Shown piece after piece: positions 1 to 9,319 of a DNA stretch of 64,000 nucleotides (the first letter of the stretch is position 1; every line of letters begins with the position of its first letter). Below the pieces are notes generated by a model. It worked only from the letters and a program-made list of their open reading frames with translations, was not told the origin of the DNA and did not search any database. Source of the DNA: Hyphomicrobiales bacterium (GTDB lineage: Bacteria; Pseudomonadota; Alphaproteobacteria; Rhizobiales; Xanthobacteraceae); contig JAFKKM010000015.1 of the NCBI GenBank assembly GCA_017305555.1, forward strand, positions 1-64,000, given 5' to 3'. The translations under genes and the position numbers were made by a program.

Positions 1-526
1 CCTTGTAGCCGAGCTGCGACGGGCTCAGCATCGGGCTGCTGTTGGCGCCCGGCTTCAGCGGCTCGGTCGCGGCGACGTGCTTGGTGCGGCCGACTTCGAG
101 TTCGGCTGGCGTCAGCGGGCGCGCGCCGTCGGGACCCATCACGCGCTTCTTCTCGGCGGCGCGAATCCGCTTGCGCTCGACCGCATCGACATCCTTCGGC
201 CAGTTCGCGGGTTCTCCCGCCGAGGCGGACTGCGGCGGCGGCAGGTCGATCTTGGGCGGAATCACCAGCGGCGAGCGCTCGCGATAGTCGATGCCGGATT
301 CGGTACCGTTGGTAGCGCCGATGCCGGTCATGATGTTGTGGATGATCTTTTCCTCGAACGTCGGCTCGTCGTCGCCATCCTGCGCCTGCGCCACGCCGGC
401 GCCGATCACCATGCCGATGCCGAGCGTGGCCACGCCGATCCGGGCGGCACGGGACAGGCGGGTGGGCGCAATCCTCGGATCGAAGGGATTGAGCATCGTC
501 CAGCAGCTTGTTCCGGCTTTGTGCAT
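1..526 (-). CDS. Hypothetical exported protein (3' end beyond window)
   Basis: A reading frame on the minus strand opens at ATG 526 and stays open to the left edge, so its C-terminus is missing. Residues about 27-48 form a hydrophobic stretch ending in GVAQAQD, which looks like a signal peptide with a late start. A second ATG at residue 11 (MLNPFDPR) would give a more normal signal peptide. The visible mature part is hydrophilic and rich in Pro, Lys and Arg, with no domain I recognise. It follows lspA by about 130 bp in the same direction and could be the last gene of that operon. Codon use matches the neighbours. Function unknown; an envelope location is inferred from the signal peptide only. 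Confidence 0.6.
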   Translation of the reverse strand, partial: MHKAGTSCWTMLNPFDPRIAPTRLSRAARIGVATLGIGMVIGAGVAQAQDGDDEPTFEEKIIHNIMTGIGATNGTESGIDYRERSPLVIPPKIDLPPPQSASAGEPANWPKDVDAVERKRIRAAEKKRVMGPDGARPLTPAELEVGRTKHVAATEPLKPGANSSPMLSPSQLGYK

Positions 527-655
527 TACGAGGATCCTGTTCAAATCTGCTTCAATCGGGCCGGTCGCGCTCCGCGCCGCTTCCGGACGCGGAGTCCGCA
601 AGCATTTTGACCGGCAAAGTCAGCTTTGTGCATTCCGACAGCGTATCGGCTGGGA

Positions 656-1150
656 TCAGGGCGCTTTTACGGCGTCGGGTCCGCGGAAAGAGTCATACAG
701 CAGCGCCGCGACGCCGACAACGATGGCCGCGTCCGCAATGTTAAACACATACCAATTCAGGGTTTTTCCGCCCCATTGGATGTGGAACAGGGCGAAATCG
801 ACCACCGCGCCATAGGCCGCGCGGTCGATGGCGTTGCCGATCGCGCCGCCGATGATCAGGCCGAGACCAATGGTCGCAAGCCGGGTCTTCGAGCGCGCCA
901 TCCAGATCGCCAGCGCGATCACCGCGATCACCTTGAAGCCGAGCAGGACAGCGGCGCCGATCGGGCCATCCTGCTGGAACCAGCCGTAACTGATGCCGGT
1001 GTTCCAGGCCAGCACCAGATCAAAGAACGGCGTCACCTGGACCGCGCCACGACGGCCTAGCTCGAACACGAACAGCAGCCACAGCTTGGTCGCCTGATCG
1101 AGCACCAGCGCGACGAGGGCTGCGACGATGCCGGCGCGAAGGGGGGTCAT
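656..1150 (-). CDS. lspA: Lipoprotein signal peptidase (signal peptidase II)
   Basis: Inner-membrane aspartic protease that removes the signal peptide from diacylglyceryl-prolipoproteins. The 164-aa protein has the usual family length and four hydrophobic segments. Conserved blocks are visible: D18-Q19 in the first helix, W49-N50-T-G, G105-NAIDR110, the VVDF block with catalytic D118, and FNIAD with catalytic D140. It lies downstream of ileS on the same strand, an arrangement common in proteobacteria, but the two are separated here by about 190 bp holding a palindromic repeat. No strong Shine-Dalgarno precedes the ATG. Assignment is secure from the catalytic dyad context and gene neighbourhood. 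Confidence 0.97.
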   Translation of the reverse strand: MTPLRAGIVAALVALVLDQATKLWLLFVFELGRRGAVQVTPFFDLVLAWNTGISYGWFQQDGPIGAAVLLGFKVIAVIALAIWMARSKTRLATIGLGLIIGGAIGNAIDRAAYGAVVDFALFHIQWGGKTLNWYVFNIADAAIVVGVAALLYDSFRGPDAVKAP

Positions 1151-1200
1151 CGGAGCAACCAGCTCTCAGGGTAGATTATTGCGCTCGCCCAAAAATCCGG

Positions 1201-1330
1201 CGTCGTCCCCGCGAAGGCGGGGACCCATACGCCGTGTCGCTGCGATTTGGACATGAGGGGCGGCATGGTTGGCTGCTTGCTTCCAATCGATAGGTCAGGG
1301 GTTATGGGTCCCCGCCTTCGCGGGGACGAC
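1201..1330. repeat. Dispersed palindromic element, family A copy 1
   Basis: The arms CGTCGTCCCCGCGAAGGC and its reverse complement close a stem around a roughly 75-bp interior. The interior begins after CCCATACGCCG and ends CAGGGGTTATGGGT. Two further copies occur at 16736-16855 and 24183-24301. It starts about 10 bp beyond the ileS stop codon. Translated in one frame it gives the 'GVWVPAFAGTT'-type peptide often seen in spurious ORFs of this group. Confidence 0.9.
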
Positions 1331-1340
1331 CAAGTCGTTG

Positions 1341-4300
1341 TTATGCCGTGACCCCCAGCGCCTTCCACTCGCGCAGCGCCTGGGCGTCGCGCGGGGTGAC
1401 GTCGGGATATTCCTTGTCCTCGCCGACCTCCGGCGAAATCTTCCACGAGCGGGCGCATTTGGTGCCGACGGCCTTCTCGACCACCACCGCGACGCCCTCG
1501 ACCGCCGGCAGGCGGAACGCATCGGCCGGGGCCTCACCCTCGCGCACTTCGTAGTTCGAAGTGATGCAGACTTCCGCCAGGTCGGTCTCGAACAGCGTGG
1601 CGAGCACCGCGCGGTCGGCGACGTAGATGACCGGCGAGGCTTCGAGCGAGGAGCCAATGCGCTTGGCGGCGCGTTCCAGCTCCAGAGCGCCGGTGACGAC
1701 GCGGCGGACGTCGCGAATCGTCTGCCACTTTTTCGCCAGCGTATCGTCACGGTATTGCTGCAAGACTCCCGGGAACAAAGTGAGATGCACCGACGGCTCC
1801 GCGTTCGGCCGGTAGAGCTGCCATGCCTCCTCGGCAGTGAACGACAGCGACGGCGCCAGCCACTTCAGGATCGCGTCGCAAAGAATATCGATCACTGTCA
1901 GCGCCGCCTTGCGCGCATTCGACGATGGCGGATCGCAATACAGTGTGTCCTTGCGGATATCGAAGTAGAACGCCGACAGTTCGGAATTCATGAAGGTCGC
2001 AAGAGACGCGACCACCGTCTTGTAGTCGAACGCCGCGTAAGCCTTGCGCACGACTTCGTCCTGCTCGGCGAGTTCGTGCAGCATCAGCCGTTCAAGCTCG
2101 GGCATGTCGGCAGCCGCGACTGCGTCCTCGCGCTTGAAGTGATGCAAGGTGCCGAGCATCCAGCGGATCGAGTTGCGCAGCTTGCGATAGGTCTCGATGG
2201 TGTTCTTGAGAATCTCCGGACCGATGCGCTGATCGTCGGCGTAGTCGGTGGCGCACACCCACAGCCGCAAAATATCCGCGCCCGATTGCGCGATCACCTT
2301 CTGCGGCTCGACGGTGTTGCCGAGCGACTTCGACATCTTACGGCCGTTCTCGTCCAGCGTGAAGCCGTGCGTCAGCACGACATCATACGGCGCGCGGCCG
2401 CGCGTGCCGCAGCTTTCCAGGAGCGAGGAGTGAAACCAGCCGCGATGCTGATCGCTGCCTTCGAGATACATCACCGAGTCCTGGCCGCCATCGACCTTGC
2501 GCTTGATGCCGGCAAGGCCGGGGAAGTGCACCGGGTCTTCCAGCACGAAGGCGTGGGTCGAACCGGAGTCGAACCAGACGTCGAGAATGTCGTCGACCTT
2601 CCGCCAGTCTTCGTTGGCGCGTTGCCCAAGGAAGCGTTCGCGCGCGCCCTCCATGTACCAGGCGTCGGCACCTTCCTTCTCGAACGCCTCGAAGATACGC
2701 GTGTTGACGGCATCGTCGATCAACACTTCGGCGGAGCCGTCGCCCTTCTCGCGCACGAACACCGCGATCGGCACACCCCATGCGCGCTGACGCGAGATCA
2801 CCCAGTCGGGACGCCCGGCGATCATGCCGGTGATGCGGTTCTGGCCCTGCGGCGGCACCCATTGCGTGACGCTGATGGCCTGCAATGCGCGGGCGCGCAG
2901 CGTATCGCCGGACGCAGCCTTGCCGTGGTCCGCGATATCCGTAGCTCCGGCCTTGGCCGGAGCGTCCAGAATATCCTTGTCCATCGCGATGAACCACTGC
3001 GGCGTGTTACGGAAGATCACCGGCTTCTTCGAGCGCCACGAATGCGGATACTGATGCTTCAAGCGGCCACGCGCGAGTAACAGCCCGCGTTCGATCAGGG
3101 CTTTGATAACAGCTTCGTTGGCGTCGCCCTTCTCGCCCTTGTCGGTGAGCACGCGCTTGCCTTCGAAGCCGGGTGCCTGCGCGGTCAACGCGCCGTTCTC
3201 ATCGACGGTATAGGGGATCGCGGTCGAGATGCCGCGCGCGTCGAGATCGCGCGCGCTTGCGGTCCAGATGTCAAAGTCCTCGCGGCCGTGGCCTGGCGCG
3301 GTGTGGACGAAGCCGGTGCCGGTGTCGTCGGTGACATGATCGCCGTCGAGTAGCGGCACGGTGAATTCGTAACCGCCGTTAAGCCCTTTCAGCGGATGCG
3401 CGCATTCGATCGCGTCCATGGTGTCGGCCGGAATGTCGCGGACCTTCTCGTAAGCCGTCACGCGCGCCTGTTTGAAAACGTCTTCCGCGAGCTTGTCGGC
3501 GAGGATCAGCATGTCGCCGGTCTTGGCCCAGTTGTCGGCGGGCGCGTCGGTGACCTTGTAGAGGCCATAGCCGATCTTCGAGGAGAAGCTGATGGCGCGA
3601 TTGCCGGGCAGCGTCCACGGCGTCGTGGTCCAGATCACCACGTTAGCGTTGGCGAGCGCGCCGTGCGCCGGCGAGGTGACCGGAAACTTCACCCACACCG
3701 TATCGCTGGTGTGATCTTCGTATTCGACTTCAGCCTCGGCGAGCGCGGTCTTCTCGACCACGCTCCACATCACCGGCTTGGAGCCGCGATAGAGCGTGCC
3801 GTTGGCGGCAAACTTCATCAATTCGCGCGCGATCTGCGCTTCGGCGAAGTAATCCATTGTGGCGTAGCGGCCGTCCCAATCGCCGATGATGCCGAGCCGC
3901 TTGAATTCCTCGCGCTGGATGTCGAGCCACTTGTTGGCATAGGCGCGGCATTCCTTGCGGAACGCCACCATCGCGGCGGAGTCCTTGAAGTTCGGCTTCT
4001 GCTTGCCCTTGGAGCGGTAGTTCTCTTCCTCGATCTTCCATTCGATCGGAAGACCGTGGCAGTCCCAGCCCGGCACGTAGTTGGAATCGTGACCGAGCAT
4101 CTGCTGGCTCTTGGTCACCACGTCCTTGAGGATCTTGTTGAGCGCGTGGCCGATATGGATGTTGCCGTTGGCGTAGGGCGGGCCGTCATGCAGCACGAAC
4201 TTCGCGCGGCCCTTCGCGCTCTCGCGCAGCTTGCCGTAGAGATTGATCTCGTTCCAGCGCTTGAGGATATCCGGCTCGCGCTGCGGCAGGCCGGCGCGCA

Positions 4301-4391
4301 TCGGAAATTCGGTCTGCGGCAGGAATAAAGTCTTTGAGTAGTCGGGCCCGTCGGATTTCGGGGCGGCGGATTTCTGCGGCTTGTCGGACAT
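1341..4391 (-). CDS. ileS: Isoleucyl-tRNA synthetase
   Basis: Class I aminoacyl-tRNA synthetase that charges tRNA-Ile in the cytoplasm. At 1016 aa it is the full family length. [15 protein letters not shown] (HIGH at residues 79-82) and KMSKSLGN (about residue 683) form the ATP-binding signatures. [10 protein letters not shown] and [11 protein letters not shown] belong to the CP1 editing domain. The anticodon-binding region follows KMSKS. The C-terminal zinc module is degenerate: where E. coli has two Cys pairs, this protein has KCARSW followed by [15 protein letters not shown], leaving one Cys. The start at MSDKPQKS is supported by the frame and by homologous N-terminal sequence shortly after it. 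ribF and an acetyltransferase lie upstream and lspA downstream, all on the minus strand. Confidence 0.98.
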   Translation of the reverse strand: MSDKPQKSAAPKSDGPDYSKTLFLPQTEFPMRAGLPQREPDILKRWNEINLYGKLRESAKGRAKFVLHDGPPYANGNIHIGHALNKILKDVVTKSQQMLGHDSNYVPGWDCHGLPIEWKIEEENYRSKGKQKPNFKDSAAMVAFRKECRAYANKWLDIQREEFKRLGIIGDWDGRYATMDYFAEAQIARELMKFAANGTLYRGSKPVMWSVVEKTALAEAEVEYEDHTSDTVWVKFPVTSPAHGALANANVVIWTTTPWTLPGNRAISFSSKIGYGLYKVTDAPADNWAKTGDMLILADKLAEDVFKQARVTAYEKVRDIPADTMDAIECAHPLKGLNGGYEFTVPLLDGDHVTDDTGTGFVHTAPGHGREDFDIWTASARDLDARGISTAIPYTVDENGALTAQAPGFEGKRVLTDKGEKGDANEAVIKALIERGLLLARGRLKHQYPHSWRSKKPVIFRNTPQWFIAMDKDILDAPAKAGATDIADHGKAASGDTLRARALQAISVTQWVPPQGQNRITGMIAGRPDWVISRQRAWGVPIAVFVREKGDGSAEVLIDDAVNTRIFEAFEKEGADAWYMEGARERFLGQRANEDWRKVDDILDVWFDSGSTHAFVLEDPVHFPGLAGIKRKVDGGQDSVMYLEGSDQHRGWFHSSLLESCGTRGRAPYDVVLTHGFTLDENGRKMSKSLGNTVEPQKVIAQSGADILRLWVCATDYADDQRIGPEILKNTIETYRKLRNSIRWMLGTLHHFKREDAVAAADMPELERLMLHELAEQDEVVRKAYAAFDYKTVVASLATFMNSELSAFYFDIRKDTLYCDPPSSNARKAALTVIDILCDAILKWLAPSLSFTAEEAWQLYRPNAEPSVHLTLFPGVLQQYRDDTLAKKWQTIRDVRRVVTGALELERAAKRIGSSLEASPVIYVADRAVLATLFETDLAEVCITSNYEVREGEAPADAFRLPAVEGVAVVVEKAVGTKCARSWKISPEVGEDKEYPDVTPRDAQALREWKALGVTA

Positions 4392-4459
4392 GAGACTCTG
4401 GCTTGGCTAGGGCTTAATCCAACTGTGTTGGATCAGACCCGTCGTTTATCTTTTTCTTT

Positions 4460-4508
4460 GAGCATGATCTTGTCCGAAAACCGGTTTCCACTTTTCGGGA
4501 TCATGCTC
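4460..4508. repeat. Short palindromic repeat (GAGCATGATC type)
   Basis: A 49-bp interrupted palindrome: GAGCATGATC at the left, TTTTCGGGATCATGCTC at the right, with CCGGTTT near the centre. This palindrome is widespread between genes in rhizobia and relatives. It sits between the acetyltransferase gene and ileS. Truncated relatives (GAGCATGATTTT) occur at 57878 and, inverted, near 52923-52933. Confidence 0.8.
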
Positions 4509-4668
4509 CAAAGGGCGCGGACGTGCGGTAACGACATCAATCCCGGTCTTGCGCCGAGCAGAGCTCAGGCGGAAGCCGGGCCGATAATAATTATGGTGCA
4601 CCGCGCCAACATGGCGCTTTCCATAGCAGGCGGCAGCGCGAACGCAAAGGCCGTGATCGCAGCAGGGT

Positions 4669-5211
4669 TTATGCCGGCTTTGCGCCGGCGATGCGGCGGG
4701 CCGGATTACCCGTGACGGTTGCTCCGGCTTCGACGTTGCGGGTGACGACGCTGCCGGCGCCGATCACAGCGCCATCGCCGATGCTGACGCCGGGCAGGAT
4801 GATCGCGCCGCCGCCGATCCAGACGTCGCGGCCGATCTGCACCGGGCGACCGAATTCGACGCCCGAGCGGCGGGTGGCGGCATCGCGCGGGTGATCGGCC
4901 GCATAGATCTGGACCGCAGGGCCGATCTGGGTGCGGTCGCCGATCGTGACCTCAACGACGTCGAGGATCACGCAGTTGAAGTTGAGGAAGACGCTGTCGC
5001 CGAGGCGAATGTTGCTGCCGTAGTCGCAGAAGAACGGCGGACGGATGGTCACGTTCGCACCAAGCTGCGGAATGCGTTCGGCAAGAATATCGCGCAATAC
5101 ATCGAGGGACGATCCCGCCGCCGCATTGTAACGCGCGAGCCAGCGTGCGGTCTCGGCCTGATCCGCGACGATTTCAGGATCGTCCGGCCGATACAATTCC
5201 CCGGCCAGCAT
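4669..5211 (-). CDS. Maltose/galactoside O-acetyltransferase-like enzyme
   Basis: Left-handed beta-helix acetyltransferase of the LacA/Maa type, expected to acetylate a sugar hydroxyl from acetyl-CoA in the cytoplasm. The 180-aa protein starts MLAGELYRPDDPE, the usual family N-terminal block. It contains hexapeptide repeats (IGDRTQIGPAVQIYAADHP, with the conserved His of the active-site loop) and ends VTGNPARRI. The frame stays open upstream of this ATG and encodes LNRTEKQK, resembling the few residues that normally precede MLAGELY. The true start may therefore be a CTG at 5235 overlapping the ribF stop, preceded by GGGAG; the ATG is kept as the conservative choice. It sits between ribF and ileS on one strand. 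The true substrate cannot be told from sequence. Confidence 0.85.
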   Translation of the reverse strand: MLAGELYRPDDPEIVADQAETARWLARYNAAAGSSLDVLRDILAERIPQLGANVTIRPPFFCDYGSNIRLGDSVFLNFNCVILDVVEVTIGDRTQIGPAVQIYAADHPRDAATRRSGVEFGRPVQIGRDVWIGGGAIILPGVSIGDGAVIGAGSVVTRNVEAGATVTGNPARRIAGAKPA

Positions 5212-5231
5212 CTTCTGCTTTTCGGTTCTGT

Positions 5232-6203
5232 TCAGCCGATCGCTCCCAGCTTTGGAAAGGCATTCGGCGCGGCGGCGAGCGCGGCGCGCGCCTTGACGCT
5301 GTCGTCGTCCATTTGGCGGATCAGCGCTTCGATGCCGTCGAACTTCAACTCGTCGCGGATGTAGGCGATGAAGGCGACGTCCAACATCTTGCCGTAGAGA
5401 TCGCCTTTGAAGTCGAACAGGAAGATTTCCAAGAGCGGTGCACCGTTGTCGAAGGTCGGGCGGCGGCCGAAACTCGCCACGCCGTCATATCGCCGGCCGT
5501 CGAGACCGACGCGCACCGCATAGATGCCGTGGCGCAGGCCGCAATGCGGATCGAGGCGAATGTTGGCAGTCGGATAACCAAGATCGCGGCCGCGCTTTTC
5601 GCCATGGATCACCTCACCGCTGATGAACCAGGGACCGTCGAGCATCTCGGTCGCTTCAGCAATCTGGCCTTCCGCCAGCGCCATGCGGATGGCGGTGGAG
5701 GACACCGGCCGCTCGTCGATGTCGATATGGGATTGCACATGGACTTCGATGCCAAGCCGCGGCGCTTCACTTTGCAGCAGCGCTGGCGAGCCGGCGCGGC
5801 CCTTGCCGAAATGGAAGTCGTAGCCGATCGAAATCCCGCTGATACCGAGCCGTCCGATCAGATCCTTCTCGATGAAATCCTGCGCGCTGGTGCCGGCGCG
5901 CGCGGCGTTGAAGGTCATGATCACAGCGCCGTCGAGGCCGGTCCCAGCCAGCAGGCGCAGCTTGCCGGTCTCGTCGGTGAGGCGGAATTGCGGGGTATGC
6001 GGGCTGAAGAAACTGCGCGGATGCGGCTCGAACGTCACGGCGAGGGCAGGGCGACCGAGCCGCTTCGCCATATCCAACGCAGCCCCGATCACGGCGCGGT
6101 GGCCACGATGGACGCCGTCGAAATTGCCCATGGCCACCACCGCGCCCTGCGGAATGGCCGATGCGGGCGTCTGGTCGCGGATGACGGAAAAGCTGGAAGA
6201 CAT
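5232..6203 (-). CDS. ribF: Bifunctional riboflavin kinase / FAD synthetase
   Basis: Converts riboflavin to FMN and FMN to FAD in the cytoplasm. The 323-aa length is typical. The N-terminal adenylyltransferase domain shows GNFDGVHRGH (residues 26-35), GYDFHFGKGRAG (127-138) and SSTAIR (168-173). The C-terminal kinase domain shows GRDLGYPTANI (205-215). It is the first gene of a minus-strand run leading to the acetyltransferase, ileS and lspA. Its promoter must lie in the 239-bp gap shared with the divergent cheY-like gene. Confidence 0.97.
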   Translation of the reverse strand: MSSSFSVIRDQTPASAIPQGAVVAMGNFDGVHRGHRAVIGAALDMAKRLGRPALAVTFEPHPRSFFSPHTPQFRLTDETGKLRLLAGTGLDGAVIMTFNAARAGTSAQDFIEKDLIGRLGISGISIGYDFHFGKGRAGSPALLQSEAPRLGIEVHVQSHIDIDERPVSSTAIRMALAEGQIAEATEMLDGPWFISGEVIHGEKRGRDLGYPTANIRLDPHCGLRHGIYAVRVGLDGRRYDGVASFGRRPTFDNGAPLLEIFLFDFKGDLYGKMLDVAFIAYIRDELKFDGIEALIRQMDDDSVKARAALAAAPNAFPKLGAIG

Positions 6204-6348
6204 TGATGAATTCGCGATTTTGCCGGGGTTGCCGATCGAAGTGAGGTCTAGCCGGGTTTGAAGTCAAGCCGGCTCTGGCGATTAAGGCTGCCGACGCGGA
6301 GGTTGCAATCCGTACTTTTCGCGCTCGCCGATTAACGCGGTGTTTAAG

Positions 6349-6408
6349 CGGTGATGGTAACAGTCAGCGCTGGTTGGGGACAAACGGGGCTTGCCATCAC
6401 CGTTTGTC
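6349..6408 (+). promoter_or_regulatory. Two overlapping, mutually exclusive stem-loops in the cheY-like leader
   Basis: CGGTGATGG (6349-6357) is complementary to CCATCACCG (6394-6402). GACAAACGG (6379-6387) is complementary to CCGTTTGTC (6400-6408), with a 12-nt loop. The two right arms share bases 6400-6402 and the first right arm lies largely in the loop of the second, so only one hairpin can form at a time. The second ends 34 nt before the cheY-like start. Role is inferred. Confidence 0.35.
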
Positions 6409-6442
6409 ACGCGTCGGTCAGATGTGAGGCAGGGAGCTTAAT

Positions 6443-6838
6443 ATGGCGGTTGATCTATCGATGCCGGTTCTGGTGGTGGATGATTACAACACCATGATCC
6501 GCATTATCCGCAATCTTCTCAAGCAATTAGGCTTCCAGAACATCGACGATGCGAGCGACGGGTCGGCGGCCCTCGCCAAGATGCGCGGCAAGAAATACGG
6601 ACTGGTGATCTCCGACTGGAACATGGAGCCGATGACCGGCTACGACCTGCTCAAGGAAGTCCGGGCCGACCCTAACTTCGCGACCACGCCCTTCATCATG
6701 ATCACGGCGGAATCGAAGACCGAGAACGTGATCGCGGCGAAGAAGGCGGGGGTCAACAATTACATCGTCAAGCCGTTCAACGCGGCGACGTTGAAGACCA
6801 AGATCGAGGCAGTGTTCCCGGATATCGTGGCGGCATAA
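6443..6838 (+). CDS. Stand-alone CheY-like response regulator
   Basis: Single receiver domain of 131 aa with no output domain. The acidic pair D13-D14, phospho-acceptor D58 (in SDWNM), T88 and K110 (in VKPF) are all present, so it should accept phosphate and autodephosphorylate. The ATG follows AGGGAG at good spacing. No histidine kinase, chemotaxis or flagellar gene is adjacent, so this is an orphan regulator. Its sequence (MAVDLSMPVLVVDDYNTMI) is close to CheY proteins that act on flagellar motors, so a motility role is likely but not shown by context. A pair of alternative hairpins precedes it. Confidence 0.92.
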   Translation: MAVDLSMPVLVVDDYNTMIRIIRNLLKQLGFQNIDDASDGSAALAKMRGKKYGLVISDWNMEPMTGYDLLKEVRADPNFATTPFIMITAESKTENVIAAKKAGVNNYIVKPFNAATLKTKIEAVFPDIVAA

Positions 6839-6868
6839 GCGCGCCCGCAATTTCAGCACTTGTTGTTT

Positions 6869-6942
6869 CGTCATGGCCGGACATAGCCGTTCGAAGAACG
6901 GCGTCGCTTCCGTTCGCCTATACTCCGGCCATCCACGTCTTT
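6869..6942. repeat. Dispersed palindromic element, family B copy 1
   Basis: The element begins CGTCATGGCCGGACATAG and ends CCGGCCATCCACGTCTTT. It includes the internal hairpin CCGTTCGAAGAACGG. It fills the gap between the convergent cheY-like and HAD genes. Other family B copies are at 13279, 14951, 19817, 52728 and 57689. Confidence 0.75.
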
Positions 6943-6973
6943 AACGACAAGCTCAGATACGCGATGGACGTTC

Positions 6974-7828
6974 TTACCAGCGCAGCTCGCGGGTCAGCGC
7001 CAGCGGTGGATGCCCGAACAGTTCCTTGACGGCTGCCGCATCCAGCGCGTCGACGCCCTGGAATTCGCCGGCATGAATGCCGCGCGTGACAAACAACAGG
7101 TTGATCCCGAAGCCGTGGGCGCCGGTCAGGTCGGTGCGAACGGAGTCCCCGATCGCCAGCACGCGGCGGAGCGGGATTTTCGCCCCACGCCGGGCCTCCG
7201 CGATGGACATGGCGCGTTCGTAGATCGGCCGATGCGGCTTGCCGTAGAAAATCACCTCGCCGCCCAACTCGCGATACAACTCGGCGATAGCGCCGGCGCA
7301 GTAGATCAGCCGGTCGCCGCGCTCGACGACGATGTCGGGGTTGGCGCAGATCAGCGGCAGGTTTCGCGCGCGCGCCTGTTCCATCATGGCGCGATAATCT
7401 TTCGGCGTTTCGGTCTCGTCGTCGAAGGGGCCGGTGCAGACGATATAATCGGCGCTTTCGATCGGCGCGAACGCGGCTTCAAGCCCGCGATAGATCGAGT
7501 TGTCGCGTTCCGGGCCGAGCCAGAACATGGTCTTGCCTGGATGGTCGGCCACGAAGCTGCGGGTCAGGTCGCCAGAGCTGACGATGGCGTCGTAGGTTTC
7601 GTCGGCGACGCCGAGCTTGCGCAGTTGCCTCTGTACGGAATCCGCCGGGCGTGGCGCATTGGTAATCAGCACCACGGTGCCGCCACGCTGACGGAAGGTG
7701 TGAAGGGCCTTGCAGGCTTCGGGAAAAGCTTCCAGCCCGTTGTGGACCACGCCCCAGATGTCACTCAGCAGGACGTCGACATCGGCGGCGAGGTCGCGCA
7801 TGTGTTCGATGAAACGCAGGCTCATCAT
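6974..7828 (-). CDS. HAD-superfamily class IIA phosphatase-like hydrolase
   Basis: A 284-aa protein of the NagD-like HAD group. Motif I is LLSDIWGVVHNG with nucleophile D23; the usual second Asp is replaced by Trp, as in the alphaproteobacterial subgroup with DxWG. Motif II is VVLITNAPRP, motif III lies around FYGKPHRPIYE, and motif IV is AIGDSVRTDLTGA. The large insertion between motifs II and III is the C2 cap of class IIA. Two ATGs in tandem (7828 and 7825) make the exact start uncertain by one residue. It lies 18 bp downstream of the EAL-domain gene on the same strand, so the two are probably cotranscribed. The substrate is unknown. Confidence 0.9.
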   Translation of the reverse strand: MMSLRFIEHMRDLAADVDVLLSDIWGVVHNGLEAFPEACKALHTFRQRGGTVVLITNAPRPADSVQRQLRKLGVADETYDAIVSSGDLTRSFVADHPGKTMFWLGPERDNSIYRGLEAAFAPIESADYIVCTGPFDDETETPKDYRAMMEQARARNLPLICANPDIVVERGDRLIYCAGAIAELYRELGGEVIFYGKPHRPIYERAMSIAEARRGAKIPLRRVLAIGDSVRTDLTGAHGFGINLLFVTRGIHAGEFQGVDALDAAAVKELFGHPPLALTRELRW

Positions 7829-7846
7829 TGCGAGTGCCGTTGCCGA

Positions 7847-9319
7847 TCAGTGAGGGCGCACGGCGCGTCGTGCCAACGCGGCATTGCCGCTGGCACGCGG
7901 CGGATCGACCCGTCGAAGCTCGGTTTTAGGAGAAACAACGGGGACCTCTTGCTTTGGCTTGCCCGGCAACGCCGGAGAGGTGGGATCGCCCGGGGAGGCG
8001 AGTGCCGTCTCGGGCCGCAGCGGCTTGGGAGCTGCAAAAAGAAAACCTTGCCCGAACCGGACATTGTAGTCCAGCAGATCGACGACGGCTCGCTCGCCCT
8101 CAATCCGCTCGGCGATCAAATCGATGCCGAAGCGGCCGAGCAAGTCGGAGAGATCGGCGGCGTGAATGTCGGCGCCGGCTCCTTGCTTCTGGTCCAGTAA
8201 CAGCGCCGCCGAGACCTTGATGAAGCGGACGCCGCGATCGGCCAGTTCGCGTGGCTCGATGCGCAGATCCTCGACATGATCGAGCGAGAAGCGGTAGCCG
8301 CGTTGCGCCAGCGCCGCCAGATGCTCGCGCTCCACCGATCCGAGGTGATTGAAGGTGCTTTGCTTGAATTCGAGGACGAATGACGTCGCGACAGCGCGAT
8401 TGGCGTCAAGGAAATCGAGGCACTGGGCGAAACTCGACGGGTTAGCGAGCGTCGCAGGCGCGATATTGCAGAACACGCCGACGTCCTTGTTGCGAATCAT
8501 CAGGCGGCGCAGCACCTGGACGCTGCGCAGGATCACGCTGTGATCGATGCGGCCCATCAGCCCGGCGGCTTCGGCGGGCTCGATGAAATCCTCGGCCGCG
8601 ATGATCTTGTCGTTGCCGTCGCGCAGCCGCGTCACCGCCTCGTAGAAACGCACTTTGCGCTGCGGCAGGGTAACGATGGGTTGCAGATAAATGTCGATGC
8701 GGTTGGCGTCGATCGCGTCCTTGATGACGTCGATCAACGCATCCTCGGCTGGCGCTTGCGGTGCATCGATGTCGAGGTAATCGTCTTCAATGCCGGCAGG
8801 CTCGGAAGCGGCGGTCTCAACGACGGGTTGATACGACGACGCGGCGGCCGGTCGGACGGGGGCCGGCGGCGGAATCGGCGCGTGCGGGCGCGGAGCCGGT
8901 GCAGCCATCATGCCGTCGGAGAGTTGGTCGTCGTGGACCGCGACCGCTTCCGCCAGCTGGTTGACCAGCCCGCCCAATTCGCTGATTTCGTCGTGCATCG
9001 CCTTGAAGCGGTCCTGCGAGGCCGAGGTGGCCGAGACCAATCGACCCTCGATAGCGCTCAGCCGGCGTCCGAAGTCGCCGACTTGCCGCGCCAGATCCGC
9101 GGTGCCCTGCGAGAGATCGGCAATCTGGTGACCGATCTTGGGACGGTCGCCGAGGCGCATCGAGACCGCGTTATAAAGGATCATGAAGGTCAGCGCGGCG
9201 AGCGCGACGATGGCGGATTGCGAACTGTCGATGCCGGCGACGGCATAAAGAACCAGGCCGAGCGATGCGGCGATCAGTGCCATGCAGATGGCAACGAAAA
9301 TCGTAGATACCCGAAACAT
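7847..9319 (-). CDS. Membrane-anchored, degenerate EAL-domain protein
   Basis: A 490-aa protein with two N-terminal transmembrane segments (about residues 5-27 and 34-53). A coiled-coil-prone stretch (about 60-135), a Pro/Ala-rich linker (138-170) and an EAL domain (about 190-432) follow. EAL residues present are QPI at 213, E227 in YEAVTRL, N285, E317, D347, K368, E404 and Q424. The canonical DDFG motif is SLDHVEDL, so the second Asp of the metal site is His348. c-di-GMP hydrolysis may be lost, with binding possibly retained. There is no GGDEF domain. The ATG follows GGAG. A low-complexity tail follows the domain. Role: probable c-di-GMP effector or cell-envelope protein; inferred only. Confidence 0.85.
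   Translation of the reverse strand: MFRVSTIFVAICMALIAASLGLVLYAVAGIDSSQSAIVALAALTFMILYNAVSMRLGDRPKIGHQIADLSQGTADLARQVGDFGRRLSAIEGRLVSATSASQDRFKAMHDEISELGGLVNQLAEAVAVHDDQLSDGMMAAPAPRPHAPIPPPAPVRPAAASSYQPVVETAASEPAGIEDDYLDIDAPQAPAEDALIDVIKDAIDANRIDIYLQPIVTLPQRKVRFYEAVTRLRDGNDKIIAAEDFIEPAEAAGLMGRIDHSVILRSVQVLRRLMIRNKDVGVFCNIAPATLANPSSFAQCLDFLDANRAVATSFVLEFKQSTFNHLGSVEREHLAALAQRGYRFSLDHVEDLRIEPRELADRGVRFIKVSAALLLDQKQGAGADIHAADLSDLLGRFGIDLIAERIEGERAVVDLLDYNVRFGQGFLFAAPKPLRPETALASPGDPTSPALPGKPKQEVPVVSPKTELRRVDPPRASGNAALARRAVRPH

Noticed and set aside
1269-3080. 603-codon plus-strand frame
   Set aside because: Antisense to ileS, which has all catalytic motifs; the start falls in a family A repeat.
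4425-4715. 96-codon plus-strand frame
   Set aside because: Contains a palindromic repeat and overlaps the acetyltransferase 3' end; no ribosome site or family pattern.
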